Source: Candidatus Methanophagales archaeon
GTDB taxonomy: Archaea; Halobacteriota; Syntropharchaeia; Alkanophagales; Methanospirareceae
DNA: 32,093 nucleotides
Assembly (NCBI GenBank): GCA_003336485.1
Contig: QENH01000176.1
Span: 1 to 32,093, forward strand
Direction of reading: 5' to 3'
In this document: positions 1 through 8,129 of the stretch, piece after piece
Layout of the letters: each line of letters begins with the position of its first letter
Numbering within the stretch: the first letter of the stretch is position 1
Position numbers and translations under genes: made by a program
Notes under the pieces: model-generated
Database searches by the model: none
What the model saw: the letters and a program-made list of their open reading frames with translations, nothing else
What the model was told of the DNA's origin: nothing

Positions 1-1049
1 TTATCCACGTATTCCTGAAGCATTACTTCCGGATTCAAATCCTTAAAATCATCGGGATAGAACCACTTTGCCACCTTTGTGAGACCACATGGATATGCAG
101 GCGAGTATGCTACGGTACCATCTATTATAAAAACGCATTTGTCTTCTACTGCTTTTAGTTTATCAAAACCGGGTAGTTCTAATATGTCTTCGTATTCCTT
201 CTTAATCTGTGTATTGTCATCTCTCTCAAAACCGCCACGGTATGAAAGTCCCAGTACAACATCCGGATCCTCCTCGTAAATATACTCCATACTTACTATC
301 GGATATGCACCCCTAGAATCTGCTGCTATGTTTATCCCGCCTGCCTCTTCACAGAGTATGCTTATTCCTCCTGATTTTCTTGCATATGTCTTCCGTTCCG
401 TCTTTGAATCATCAAAATCGTTGTTCACGAATACTATTTGTCGCTCAGCAGCAGGTATAGCCGCTATTCCCGCGTTTATTTCGTCAATGTACATATCATA
501 CCACTCCATATATTCTGACGTATTCTCTTCTGCATCAAGTATATATCCCAGCTTCAGCATCTCCCCCCTTAGCGTTTCCGGCTTGAAAAAATCAGATCGA
601 ATGACTTTTATGGTTGGCGGGAGTTTGTCCTCTAAATATTCGGGACTCGGATCTGATGTGTATGCAAATACACAATCGGCATCTAATTGCATCACTAACT
701 CCGGGTCAACCGCACTCCACTTGCCGACCACCGGTAACTTACTCATTTCAGGGAAAAAAGTAGGATACCATTTTAACGAATCCGTAGCACCAACAACTCT
801 GCCCTTGGCACCAACAACACGAATCGCTTCTGCAGCATCGGAATTTGTTACGATTATCCGTTCTAAGGGCTTATATATCGTGATGTTCTTCCCTGCTGAA
901 TCCACAATACTCCTTGGGTACCCGGGATATGTATCGGCATCCGCACCTGACACAGCCAGGCCCAAATGCCTGCCCACACCACAAAAATGACCCACGATTA
1001 AAATTGCTATCAGGATAATAATCACTGCAGGTATCACTGTTGCTTTCAT
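1..1049 (-). CDS. ABC transporter substrate-binding protein, BtuF/FepB type (partial, runs off left edge)
   Basis: Not in the ORF track because its stop lies outside the window. Reading the minus strand from the ATG at 1049 gives an uninterrupted frame of at least 349 codons. It starts MKATVIPAVIIILIAIL, a signal peptide or membrane anchor, followed by the usual start of a periplasmic-binding-protein class III fold (IVDSAGKNITIYKPLERIIV), then SDAAEAIRVVGAKGRVVGAT and VGKWSAVDPELVMQLDADCV, which are typical of BtuF/FecB-like proteins that bind cobalamin, haem or ferric chelates outside the membrane. It starts 1 nt after the stop of the upstream permease, so it is the last visible gene of the importer operon. 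The substrate cannot be read from sequence; corrinoid or iron chelate are the likely classes. Confidence 0.88.
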   Translation of the reverse strand, partial: MKATVIPAVIIILIAILIVGHFCGVGRHLGLAVSGADADTYPGYPRSIVDSAGKNITIYKPLERIIVTNSDAAEAIRVVGAKGRVVGATDSLKWYPTFFPEMSKLPVVGKWSAVDPELVMQLDADCVFAYTSDPSPEYLEDKLPPTIKVIRSDFFKPETLRGEMLKLGYILDAEENTSEYMEWYDMYIDEINAGIAAIPAAERQIVFVNNDFDDSKTERKTYARKSGGISILCEEAGGINIAADSRGAYPIVSMEYIYEEDPDVVLGLSYRGGFERDDNTQIKKEYEDILELPGFDKLKAVEDKCVFIIDGTVAYSPAYPCGLTKVAKWFYPDDFKDLNPEVMLQEYVD

Positions 1050-1050
1050 T

Positions 1051-2154
1051 TTACCAGTACTCCCCCTTCTTTTTCAATATCAAGTAAAGGAACAAAGGAG
1101 TGCCCATTATTGCAGTCACAATCCCTATCGGGATGACTAAAGGAGCTGCGACTGTTCTTGCAATGGTATCTGCAAGAAGCAAAAGGACGGCACCGAAGAT
1201 AGCAGAAGCAGGCAGCAAAAACCTGTTATCTGCGCCAATGGCCATTCTGCATATATGCGGTGATACCAACCCTACAAATGAAATAGCCCCGACGAAGCAT
1301 ACGACCCCGGCAGTTAGAACTGCAGAAACCATCATTACAAATATCCTTGTTCGCTTGACGTTTATGCCGATGCTTTCTGCGATCTCATCTCCCGCGTTCA
1401 GTATATTGATGTCCCAAGTTTTCCACATAAGCAGGGGAAGACAGCACGCAAGCACGATAGAAATCGGGAATATATCCTGCCATGAAGCCCGTTCAAGAGA
1501 GCCAACTGCCCAGAACTGCGCTACTTTTACCGCATCCGGGTTTGCCGGGACTTGTATCAGCATCGTCAACGCACTAAAGATATAAAGCATTGAGATGCCG
1601 GCGAGAACCAATGTCCCGGGTGTGGGTTTTCGGTAGAGTACCATTGCAAGAACAACACATGCAGGAACTAAGGCGAAGATGAATGAACTCGCTATGAGTG
1701 CATATCTACTGTAACCACCGATAACATCAGTACCAATACCTAAAATAATCACGAGAGCAGCGCCAAAGCCCGCACCTGACGCGATGCCCATGGTATAAGG
1801 CTCGGCCAGCGGATTCCTTAAAATGCCCTGCATCATCGTACCCGCAACGCCAAGCCCCATTCCTGCGAGGATAGCCAACAAAATTCGTGGCAGTCTCAGC
1901 TCCCAGACGGCATACTCCTCGTACGTTTCTACACTATGGAATAGACAGTGAAAAAGTATAGAATATACCTCTGTGAATGAGATTTGATAAGAGCCAAGCG
2001 TTGCCGCTACGCCGGCAAAAATAAACATTAAAATAACGAGAAAGAGGATAAAATAAATCTTCCGTTTATTAGACTTAGTATAGTGCGCACTTATTTGCGC
2101 TCTTTCTGTTTTTGCTATTTCCGGTTTGGATATTGTTTCACTACTTGCAGTCAT
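1051..2154 (-). CDS. FecCD/BtuC-family ABC transporter permease (second copy)
   Basis: A 367-aa polytopic membrane protein of the FecCD family, the transmembrane subunit of cobalamin/iron-siderophore importers. After a hydrophilic N-terminus (about 30 aa) come many hydrophobic segments. Family landmarks are LRLPRILLAILAGMGLGVAGTMMQGILRNPLAEPYTMGIASGAGFGA, GDEIAESIGINVKRTR (the cytoplasmic ATPase-contact loop) and FVGLVSPHICRM. The start ATG overlaps the stop of the ATPase gene by one base (TAATG), implying translational coupling. It is clearly paralogous to the permease at 2933-4009; the pair may form a heterodimer around one ATPase dimer, as FepD/FepG do, or be redundant. Confidence 0.93.
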   Translation of the reverse strand: MTASSETISKPEIAKTERAQISAHYTKSNKRKIYFILFLVILMFIFAGVAATLGSYQISFTEVYSILFHCLFHSVETYEEYAVWELRLPRILLAILAGMGLGVAGTMMQGILRNPLAEPYTMGIASGAGFGAALVIILGIGTDVIGGYSRYALIASSFIFALVPACVVLAMVLYRKPTPGTLVLAGISMLYIFSALTMLIQVPANPDAVKVAQFWAVGSLERASWQDIFPISIVLACCLPLLMWKTWDINILNAGDEIAESIGINVKRTRIFVMMVSAVLTAGVVCFVGAISFVGLVSPHICRMAIGADNRFLLPASAIFGAVLLLLADTIARTVAAPLVIPIGIVTAIMGTPLFLYLILKKKGEYW

Positions 2155-2927
2155 TATTCTTCCACTGGTTTATCAGGTGCGATATAATTCCTTCCACCAT
2201 GCCTACTCACGTTCGCTTCCACGCCATAGACCTGCTTTATATTTTCAGGTGTGAAGACAGAAGAGGATGAACCGGTGGCAAAAATCGTACCGTTGTGCAT
2301 CATTAATAGCCGGTCTGAGAATCGTGAAGCAAGATTGAGGTCGTGGATAGAGATCATTACCGAGATCCCCCTTTCTTTCACGACCTTTCTTACTACATTC
2401 AGCACTTCAAGTTGGTGTCTTATGTCAAGAGCAGAAACAGGTTCATCAAGTAAGAGTATATCCGCTTCTTGCGTGAGTGCCCGCGCTATAAATACTTTCT
2501 GCTGCTGACCACCGCTGAGCTCGTTAATGCCTCGCATGGCGAACTGTTCGAGATGTAGCAGTTCCAGCATATCTAATACCTTCTCATTATCCTCTTTACG
2601 ACTCCACCAGCCAAAATGCGGGCGTCTGCCCATGAGGACCGTGTCAAAGACCGTGGTAGGGAAGACTTGTGCTACGCCTTGTGGCACATAGCCTATCTTT
2701 TTCGCACGATCCGTACTGCTCATCTTTTTTATCTCTCCCCCATCTACCAGTATGCTACCCTTTTGTGGCGATATAATCCTATCTATGCACCGTATCAACG
2801 TAGATTTTCCCGCGCCATTTGGACCCACCACGCCTAACACTTCCGATTCTGCAAGCTCCATTGATACGTCCTTGAGTATGGTCACGCTGCCATAGCCAAA
2901 CTCCATAGCCTTTATTTTCAGTCTCAT
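2154..2927 (-). CDS. ABC transporter ATP-binding protein, BtuD/FecE type
   Basis: A 257-aa cytoplasmic ATPase that powers the flanking permeases. All nucleotide-binding motifs are visible: Walker A GPNGAGKST (residues 35-43), Q-loop glutamine near 83 (VPQGV), signature LSGGQ (137-141), Walker B ILLLDE (157-162), D-loop SALD and H-loop histidine near 195 (SIHDLN). The spacing and sequence fit COG1120 (siderophore/cobalamin importers). It lies 5 nt after the first permease and overlaps the second by 1 nt, so all are one transcript. It is the only ABC ATPase in the window; the peptide/nickel-type permeases at 4895-6666 have none nearby and are not expected to use this type. Confidence 0.95.
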   Translation of the reverse strand: MRLKIKAMEFGYGSVTILKDVSMELAESEVLGVVGPNGAGKSTLIRCIDRIISPQKGSILVDGGEIKKMSSTDRAKKIGYVPQGVAQVFPTTVFDTVLMGRRPHFGWWSRKEDNEKVLDMLELLHLEQFAMRGINELSGGQQQKVFIARALTQEADILLLDEPVSALDIRHQLEVLNVVRKVVKERGISVMISIHDLNLASRFSDRLLMMHNGTIFATGSSSSVFTPENIKQVYGVEANVSRHGGRNYIAPDKPVEE

Positions 2928-2932
2928 CTTAC

Positions 2933-4009
2933 TTACAAATATCCCTCCTTTTTTCTTAATAGCATGATCAGAAACATTGGTCCTGCTATCAAATTCACTA
3001 AAATTCCTACCGGAAGACTCTCGGGTGCAATGACCATTCTTCCCACGGTATCTGCTGAGAGCAAAAGAGCAGCACCGAAGAAGCCGGCAACAAGAATTAA
3101 AAACCTGTTATCTCCTCCCATAAACATTCTGCATATATGTGGCGTGATCAATCCTATGAATCCTATGGTTCCTGTAAAGCAAACGAGCCCGGCAGTTAGT
3201 AATGTAGTAATCACCATTACAATAACTCTCGTACGCGCGGCATTTACACCCATGCTTTCGGCAGCCTCGTCTCCTGCATCCAGTATATTAACATCCCATG
3301 CTTTCCACATAAGCAGGGGAATAAAGCATATAAGCACGATTGCTGCTACTGATACATGCGACCAGGACGCTCTTGCAAGAGTGCCAACACCCCATATCAC
3401 TGCCGCTTGTACTGTTGTGGGCGAAGAAAAGAATTGTACCAATCCCTGGAACGCACCAAACAGATATAACATTGCAATACCGGCGAGAACCATCGTCTCC
3501 GGGGTAGCACGCCGGAAACTTGTCAATAACATAATAATAAGTGTAGGAACTAACGCGAAGAGGAATGCAAATCCGACTAAGAGATACTGACCGTAAACCT
3601 CCCCTTCAGCCAAATATAACGCTAAAGAAGCGCCGAATGACGCGCCTGCTGCGATACCCAATGTAAAAGGGCTAGCAAGCGGATTCTTTAACGTACCTTG
3701 CATCATTGTGCCGGCAGCAGCAAGTCCAAACCCGACAAGGATGGCTAAAAGTATACGTGGCAGCCTTAGGAGCCAAACACTCTCTTCCCCTAACGTTTCG
3801 GTTGATGGACCCTGGAAAATAATTGAATAGACTTCTGAGACGCTGAGTGGGAAGCAGCCAAGCGCAACCGCTATGCCTGCGATAAATAAAACTATGACGA
3901 AAAAGAGAATGATATAATATATCTTCTTTCTGATATACTTGTTATAACTTTGTTCTACCTTCTTTCTTTCTAATCTTACTTTTGTCCCCGTCTCGCTACT
4001 CGTGCTCAT
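2933..4009 (-). CDS. FecCD/BtuC-family ABC transporter permease (first copy)
   Basis: A 358-aa FecCD-family permease, first gene of the operon. Hydrophilic N-terminus (MSTSSETGTKVRLERKK), then about nine to ten hydrophobic helices, with LRLPRILLAILVGFGLAAAG, GDEAAESMGVNAARTR and FIGLITPHICRM as family landmarks. Much of the chain aligns with the second copy at 1051-2154, so the operon carries a permease duplication around the ATPase gene. The ATG at 4009 fits the family but has no Shine-Dalgarno within 15 nt; a GGAGGA at 4031-4036 instead sits 5 nt before a different, out-of-frame ATG (see mini-ORF). Substrate likely corrinoid or iron chelate. Confidence 0.93.
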   Translation of the reverse strand: MSTSSETGTKVRLERKKVEQSYNKYIRKKIYYIILFFVIVLFIAGIAVALGCFPLSVSEVYSIIFQGPSTETLGEESVWLLRLPRILLAILVGFGLAAAGTMMQGTLKNPLASPFTLGIAAGASFGASLALYLAEGEVYGQYLLVGFAFLFALVPTLIIMLLTSFRRATPETMVLAGIAMLYLFGAFQGLVQFFSSPTTVQAAVIWGVGTLARASWSHVSVAAIVLICFIPLLMWKAWDVNILDAGDEAAESMGVNAARTRVIVMVITTLLTAGLVCFTGTIGFIGLITPHICRMFMGGDNRFLILVAGFFGAALLLSADTVGRMVIAPESLPVGILVNLIAGPMFLIMLLRKKEGYL

Positions 4010-4025
4010 TTTGGTTTTGGTTCAT
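3996..4025 (-). other. Possible leader mini-ORF overlapping the permease start
   Basis: A GGAGGA sequence (4031-4036, minus strand) is placed 5 nt before an ATG at 4025 that opens a 9-codon frame (MNQNQNEHE, stop TAG). This frame overlaps the ATG of the permease at 4009 and ends about 10 nt inside it. It could couple translation of the operon to a leader peptide, or the SD could simply serve the permease at unusually long spacing. No expression evidence. Confidence 0.3.
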
Positions 4026-4136
4026 TGCGCTCCTCCGTTTGCGCTGCGGTGTCTGGATACAGCCTTTATCCCTTTTACCTTTCACCTTTTTTCGCTCCAT
4101 CGATCTTTTCTCTATAGGCACCATTTTGTGTTACGG

Positions 4137-4144
4137 TATTTAAA
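4137..4144 (-). promoter_or_regulatory. Candidate TATA box of the BtuCDF-type operon
   Basis: On the minus strand TTTAAATA lies about 130 nt upstream of the first permease gene. If it is the TATA box, transcription would start near 4113 and give a leader of about 100 nt. I see no recognisable cobalamin riboswitch in that leader. The rest of 4150-4285 is AT-rich without a convincing gene. Confidence 0.4.
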
Positions 4145-4359
4145 GCTTTCGCTTTTTTTATATGTATACGTTGCTTTTTATGTTACAAATATCATCTTCA
4201 TGGTAAAAAGCGGCATGTTCTGTAATTCTAAAAACGTGAACTAGGCTCGCCTTTCTTTGCTTATTTGATTTTGCCGTTTTGTTCACTACGCACCGAAGCA
4301 TGCAAGTAGGCTCAATGCTGCGGAAATCGAAATCACTGTGATGGACATTGAACGTTCCC

Positions 4360-4554
4360 TTATAATATATCTTTTCTTAAACAACATTTCTTATATTTCT
4401 TCCCAGATCCGCAGGGGCATGGATCATTTCGACCTATCTTTTTCTTCTTTTTACTGAAATTTTCAATTGCGAGACCGCCTATTCCATATCTAACATTTAT
4501 TTCTAGTCGGATTAAAAGTTTTTCTCTGCCTGTTCGTAAACATATCAGGTTCAT
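4360..4554 (-). CDS. Small SEC-C zinc-motif protein
   Basis: A 64-aa protein whose C-terminus [19 protein letters not shown] is a textbook SEC-C motif, the zinc-binding Cys-rich module ([13 protein letters not shown]) first known from the C-terminus of SecA and from many small accessory proteins. Here it is preceded by only about 40 residues including a lysine run. The protein may be a free-standing SEC-C peptide or the surviving end of a longer gene; an in-frame stop just upstream of the ATG argues against a simple N-terminal extension. No clear operon partner. Function unknown beyond probable zinc binding. Confidence 0.7.
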   Translation of the reverse strand: MNLICLRTGREKLLIRLEINVRYGIGGLAIENFSKKKKKIGRNDPCPCGSGKKYKKCCLRKDIL

Positions 4555-4797
4555 GATGGTGGATAGATACTATAGTTATTCTGTAACGGCCCCTTATTGT
4601 CTCTTTCCGACGACCGTCATCTAAATAACACTCTCCTCTGTACCATCGACATCCAATAAAGCGTTTACCGCGTCATCGTAGAACGCACCAACCTGGCAAC
4701 TGTCGAGATTCAGTTCAACCTTTTTGATACTTCGTCTCTTGCTGGAATCTGTCTCCAATTCCTTCTTTAATATCTCATCTACCCTTCTTTTTATACA
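4490..4797 (-). pseudogene. Decayed ORF of unknown family, probable frameshift
   Basis: This otherwise empty stretch holds a minus-strand frame with no good start (reading VDEILKKELETDSSKRRSI and on to LLDVDGTEESV) that stops at 4621. A one-base shift there continues into a frame reading [20 protein letters not shown], which ends at 4490. Together they look like one broken coding sequence of about 100 codons. The second part overlaps the SEC-C ORF in another frame, so at most one of the two is real there. I do not recognise the family. Confidence 0.25.
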
Positions 4798-4894
4798 TCA
4801 TTTCTAATTTTAGCCATAAATGTTATAATCTTTTTGGATGTTCTTGTGTCAATCTGTAAAATCTCGTGGTTTATTGTATTCTATCCGATTTAAT

Positions 4895-5752
4895 TCAAAT
4901 CCACGGCGACTTCTTCAAACTCGGATTCACTATCTCTTCCAGCGCATATCCGATGAACGTAAATGCGAGTATCGTTAGCACAATACATAAACCGGCTGGC
5001 AGCATCCACCACATCCACAGATCCGATATAAATATCGTAGGATATGCAAAAGCATCATGCAGCATCATGCCCCAGCTCTTTGCTGTTGGGTCTCCAAGCC
5101 CAATGAAGCTCAATCCCGATTCTGCAAGTATTATGTATCTTGAGACCAGGACCAACTGTACAAACACCAGTGGGACCACGTAAGGAAAGATGTGCCAGGC
5201 CAGGATATGCGAATCTTTAGCACCGAACAGCCTTGTAGCCTCCACATAATTCCGGTGCCTTAACGTTAATACCTCCGCTCGTATGATGCGGGCGGTTATG
5301 GCCCACTCAAATATAGCGAATACAAATACGAGATTCCAGACGCTAGGGAGCATGAATGCTGCGATTATTATTATTACTGGCAGTTTTGGAATTGTGAGGA
5401 ACAAGTCCGTAAGCCGCATAAGGTAAAAGTCGAATCGCTTGAAATAACCTACAACAAGCCCGATAAAGATCCCGATACCCACGGCTGCTATAGAAGCAAA
5501 CAGCGTGATGAACAGAGAAACCCTTGTGCCATAGATCAACTCACTTAATATATCTTGTCCCACGTGGTTTGTTCCGAGCAGATGCTCCGAATTGGGATGT
5601 TCTGTGCTATCAAACCTTTGATGCGGATCATAAGGTGCGATATAAGGTGCAAAAACCGCTATTAGCAGAAAGAAAATCAGTAGTCCTAATCCCACCAATC
5701 CGAGCTTGTTATTCTTATACTGCTTCATGAAACTGATTGTAGCTTCTATCAA
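4895..5752 (-). CDS. ABC transporter permease, DppC/OppC/NikC type
   Basis: A 285-aa inner-membrane permease of the peptide/nickel importer family. It has the N-terminal OppC-type helix (NKLGLVGLGLLIFFLLIAVFAPYIAPYDP), the segment HLLGTNHVGQDILSELIYGTRVSL that is nearly diagnostic of DppC/NikC, and the EAA loop (YVEATRLFGAKDSHILAWHIFP) that contacts the ATPase. The track start is a TTG whose last bases overlap the TGA stop of the upstream permease; a GGGTGA about 8 nt before it supports this start over the ATG at 5728, which has no Shine-Dalgarno. Pairs with the DppB-type permease. Substrate (peptide, nickel chelate or other) not determined. Confidence 0.92.
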   Translation of the reverse strand: MIEATISFMKQYKNNKLGLVGLGLLIFFLLIAVFAPYIAPYDPHQRFDSTEHPNSEHLLGTNHVGQDILSELIYGTRVSLFITLFASIAAVGIGIFIGLVVGYFKRFDFYLMRLTDLFLTIPKLPVIIIIAAFMLPSVWNLVFVFAIFEWAITARIIRAEVLTLRHRNYVEATRLFGAKDSHILAWHIFPYVVPLVFVQLVLVSRYIILAESGLSFIGLGDPTAKSWGMMLHDAFAYPTIFISDLWMWWMLPAGLCIVLTILAFTFIGYALEEIVNPSLKKSPWI

Positions 5753-6666
5753 TCTTCTTTCACCCTTGGATCCAAAAGCTCGTATACCCTATCGGCAGTG
5801 AAGTTTACCGCGAGGATTGCAAACGCGAAAAACAAAAAAGCTCCCTGCAATAGCGGATAATCATGTGCTGCAATCGCATCTGAGACCAGCAAACCAACGC
5901 CCGGATATGCAAATACCGTCTCTACGAAGATCGTGCCGGTGATTGCGAGTCCTGCTATCAGCGCTACCAGTGTGATTATCGGTAGCATTGCGTTCTTCAA
6001 TGCGTGTCTGCGTATAATATACCACTCGCCCAGGCCCTTTGCCCTCGCTGTCTGTATATACTCCTGGTCCAATACGCTAAGCATCGAATTCCTTGTTAAT
6101 AGATATATTACGCCGATACTGGTGAGCGTAAGCGTTAAAGCCGGTAGAAATAGGTGATGCAATATGTCCAATATTGTACCAAATGCGGTTGAATAATCGA
6201 TATACAGAGTTTGTGCGCCGAATCGGGGGAATAGGTCCAGCCGCCACCCGAAATAGATGATGAAAAGCATGCCAAGGAAGAACGGCGGGAACGCAGCCAG
6301 AACGATAAACAAAACGAGCAGCCCCACATCCGTCTTTTTGCCCTTCTTCCATGCCGATACAGCACCTAATAATATCCCTAATGATATGTATATCGCAGTT
6401 GAAGAGCCGACAAGAAGGAGCGTCCATTTCATGCTGCGTATCAATACGTCCCATACAGGTGCGTTTTTGGAACTCGACCAACCAAGATCGCCGTGCATAA
6501 GATCTACCATATACGTGATGTATTGCTCCAAAACGGGCGGGGTACTGCTCGTTAAGCCTGATAAGGGGCCCGCAGGCATCATTCGTGGCAAAAAGAAGTT
6601 GAGCGAGATAATTATGAAGATTATAATAATATAGCCAACTATTTTTGTTATTACGTTCGTCTGCAT
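5749..6666 (-). CDS. ABC transporter permease, DppB/OppB/NikB type
   Basis: A 305-aa permease, heterodimer partner of the gene just downstream, which overlaps it by 4 nt. Landmarks are the N-terminal helix ending FFLPRMMPAGPL, MHGDLGWS, and the EAA loop YIQTARAKGLGEWYIIRRHALKNAMLP followed by FVETVFAYPGVGLLVSDAI. It is slightly short in the first external loop compared with typical DppB proteins of about 310-340 aa. It lies about 100 nt downstream of a surface-protein gene and in line with the three binding-protein genes, suggesting one uptake system. No DppD/DppF-type ATPase gene is in the window, so the energising subunits must be elsewhere. Confidence 0.92.
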   Translation of the reverse strand: MQTNVITKIVGYIIIIFIIISLNFFLPRMMPAGPLSGLTSSTPPVLEQYITYMVDLMHGDLGWSSSKNAPVWDVLIRSMKWTLLLVGSSTAIYISLGILLGAVSAWKKGKKTDVGLLVLFIVLAAFPPFFLGMLFIIYFGWRLDLFPRFGAQTLYIDYSTAFGTILDILHHLFLPALTLTLTSIGVIYLLTRNSMLSVLDQEYIQTARAKGLGEWYIIRRHALKNAMLPIITLVALIAGLAITGTIFVETVFAYPGVGLLVSDAIAAHDYPLLQGAFLFFAFAILAVNFTADRVYELLDPRVKED

Positions 6667-6768
6667 TTCATCCTTATAAATATTTGTTTAGCTCTGATGG
6701 AGTTATGAGTTTGTGAGTTTGTGAGTATCTCTTAAGCAAGACACCTAAAACCTAAAACCTATGCACAC
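6667..6768. repeat. Short imperfect tandem repeats between permease and surface-protein genes
   Basis: The 102-nt gap contains GAGTTTGT repeated with GAGTTTGTGAG (about 6708-6724) and a CCTAAAA repeat (about 6740-6760). These are short low-complexity repeats; no promoter or gene is evident. Confidence 0.4.
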
Positions 6769-8064
6769 TCATCTTTCTTCATCTCCTTTCTTTCTGAACA
6801 ACCGTAGGTATGCTACGGCAAAGATGGTAGCAAGAGCGAATACTGGCTCGAATCCCGGCACGGCTGGTTTGGCTGACTTCGCGGGCGTAGATGTGGCGCT
6901 AGACGTAGGGCGTGGAGATTGTTTAGATTTAGGTGTTGGTGTTAGTAAAGGTGTTGGAGCTACGGCAGATGTGGGAGTTGGCGCGGATGTCACATTCACA
7001 GCAGGTGTGGAAGTTACGTGCCAGATCCAGGTGTGGATATCCGATAAACCAGTTGTTGTGTCCGTTGCGATTGCAGATACGTTCCAGGTTCCAATGACGG
7101 CACTTGTGTTCATATAGGTAGCATCCGTCACGCTTTCATTTGTTTGCACTTCTGTACCATTTATTTGCCAGCTAATGTCGGCTGGTTGGTTTATGGAGAT
7201 GTTGAAAGTTCGTAATTCTCCTACTGCACTGTTCACAACAGCATCTATGGGTTTCCTGGTTGTTATGTTCACAGATCGTGTAACTTTGCCAGCTTCTTCT
7301 CCTACTACTATTTCGGTATCTCCACTAATCTCATATTCGTCCTTCGCCTCATCTATGAGTATGCCCTCGAATGTGTAACTGCCATCTTCGTCCGGTGCGG
7401 TCACTGTGTAAGTGAAAGAAGGTTCTCCCCACAACTCGAACTCGGCCGTGTCACCATCTACATCTACGAGTCCGGAATAATCCTCAAACTCAAACCCATC
7501 AGGAAGTGTTTCAACTACGTAACCATAAATACCGTAATGCGATGCTTCTATTTCTATGTTGAAACTTTCACCTGCCGCTACCGGTTCTTCAGGTAGTGTC
7601 CTCGTTGCTGTTGGCTCTGCGTCATCATCTCCTTCCGGTTCTCCCAGCACTATCTCTGTATCCCCACTGATCTCATATTCTTCTTCATTTCTGTCCCTTA
7701 GTACCCCGTTGAAAGTGTAAGTACCCTCTTTGAGGTCATAATATCGCAGTCCCACGGTATAAGTGAAATATTTATCTTTTGTTAGTTTGAACTCAATTGT
7801 GTTTGTTAGTCCATAAACCCTTACTGCATCTGGTATGGTATCTAGTGGGGACTGCAAATAAGTAAACCCCTCAGGAAGAGTTTCAACTACAGTACCGTAA
7901 TCAGATACTTCTATTTCAACTTGGAATTTTCCATCAGCAGGTACTTCCGCAGGTAGCGTCCTCGTCGCAGTGGGCGTTGCATTTGCCATTCCTGACGTCA
8001 TTATCACTACTGCAGTAACTAATAGCAGCAGTCCTATCGCCAATACGATTTTTCTCTTTCTCAT
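6769..8064 (-). CDS. Secreted surface protein with two TRTLP domains, Ig-like domain and PGF-CTERM anchor
   Basis: A 431-aa exported protein. Residues 1-29 are a signal peptide. Two homologous beta-rich domains follow (about 32-143 and 148-257), each starting TATRTLP, containing a VVETLPxGF motif and FTYTV, and ending YEISGDTEIVxGE. Residues about 262-350 form an Ig-like segment (ISWQINGTEVQTNESVTDA) of a kind common in methanogen surface proteins. A Thr/Pro-rich linker (about 351-398) leads to VPGFEPVFALATIFAVAYLR plus a basic end, a PGF-CTERM signal that archaeosortase A cuts and exchanges for a lipid anchor. It sits directly after a binding-protein gene, with AGAGGT just before its ATG, so it may display or tether components of the transporter in the S-layer space. 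The specific function is unknown. Confidence 0.85.
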   Translation of the reverse strand: MRKRKIVLAIGLLLLVTAVVIMTSGMANATPTATRTLPAEVPADGKFQVEIEVSDYGTVVETLPEGFTYLQSPLDTIPDAVRVYGLTNTIEFKLTKDKYFTYTVGLRYYDLKEGTYTFNGVLRDRNEEEYEISGDTEIVLGEPEGDDDAEPTATRTLPEEPVAAGESFNIEIEASHYGIYGYVVETLPDGFEFEDYSGLVDVDGDTAEFELWGEPSFTYTVTAPDEDGSYTFEGILIDEAKDEYEISGDTEIVVGEEAGKVTRSVNITTRKPIDAVVNSAVGELRTFNISINQPADISWQINGTEVQTNESVTDATYMNTSAVIGTWNVSAIATDTTTGLSDIHTWIWHVTSTPAVNVTSAPTPTSAVAPTPLLTPTPKSKQSPRPTSSATSTPAKSAKPAVPGFEPVFALATIFAVAYLRLFRKKGDEER

Positions 8065-8097
8065 AGTACCTCTATTTCCTTGATAATGCTTCCTTTT

Positions 8098-8125
8098 TTA
8101 AAAAAAAGAAAAAAGAAAGAAAGAT
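8098..8125 (-). terminator. U-rich tract after binding protein 1
   Basis: The transcript strand reads a long run rich in T with scattered C (ATCTTTCTTTCTTTTTTC) immediately after the stop of the 8130 gene. Archaeal transcription often ends at such tracts without a hairpin. It may only attenuate, because the next gene lies 65 nt away. A near copy follows the gene at 10162. Confidence 0.5.
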
Positions 8126-8129
8126 TTTT

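Noticed and set aside
328-990. 220-aa plus-strand ORF
   Set aside because: Antisense to the partial BtuF-like gene, whose minus-strand frame has clear family motifs.
1100-3590. Plus-strand ORFs of 161, 85, 73 and 208 aa
   Set aside because: Shadows of the permease and ATPase genes on the minus strand; composition is low-complexity Ser/Thr/Ile with no domain.
4010-4136. Cobalamin riboswitch in the leader of the BtuCDF-type operon
   Set aside because: I cannot find the conserved B12-box sequence, and such riboswitches are not expected in archaea.
4286-4348. 20-aa hydrophobic minus-strand ORF (MSITVISISAALSLLACFGA)
   Set aside because: Looks peptide-like and lies 11 nt after the SEC-C gene, but has only a weak Shine-Dalgarno, no paralogue and is short enough to arise by chance.
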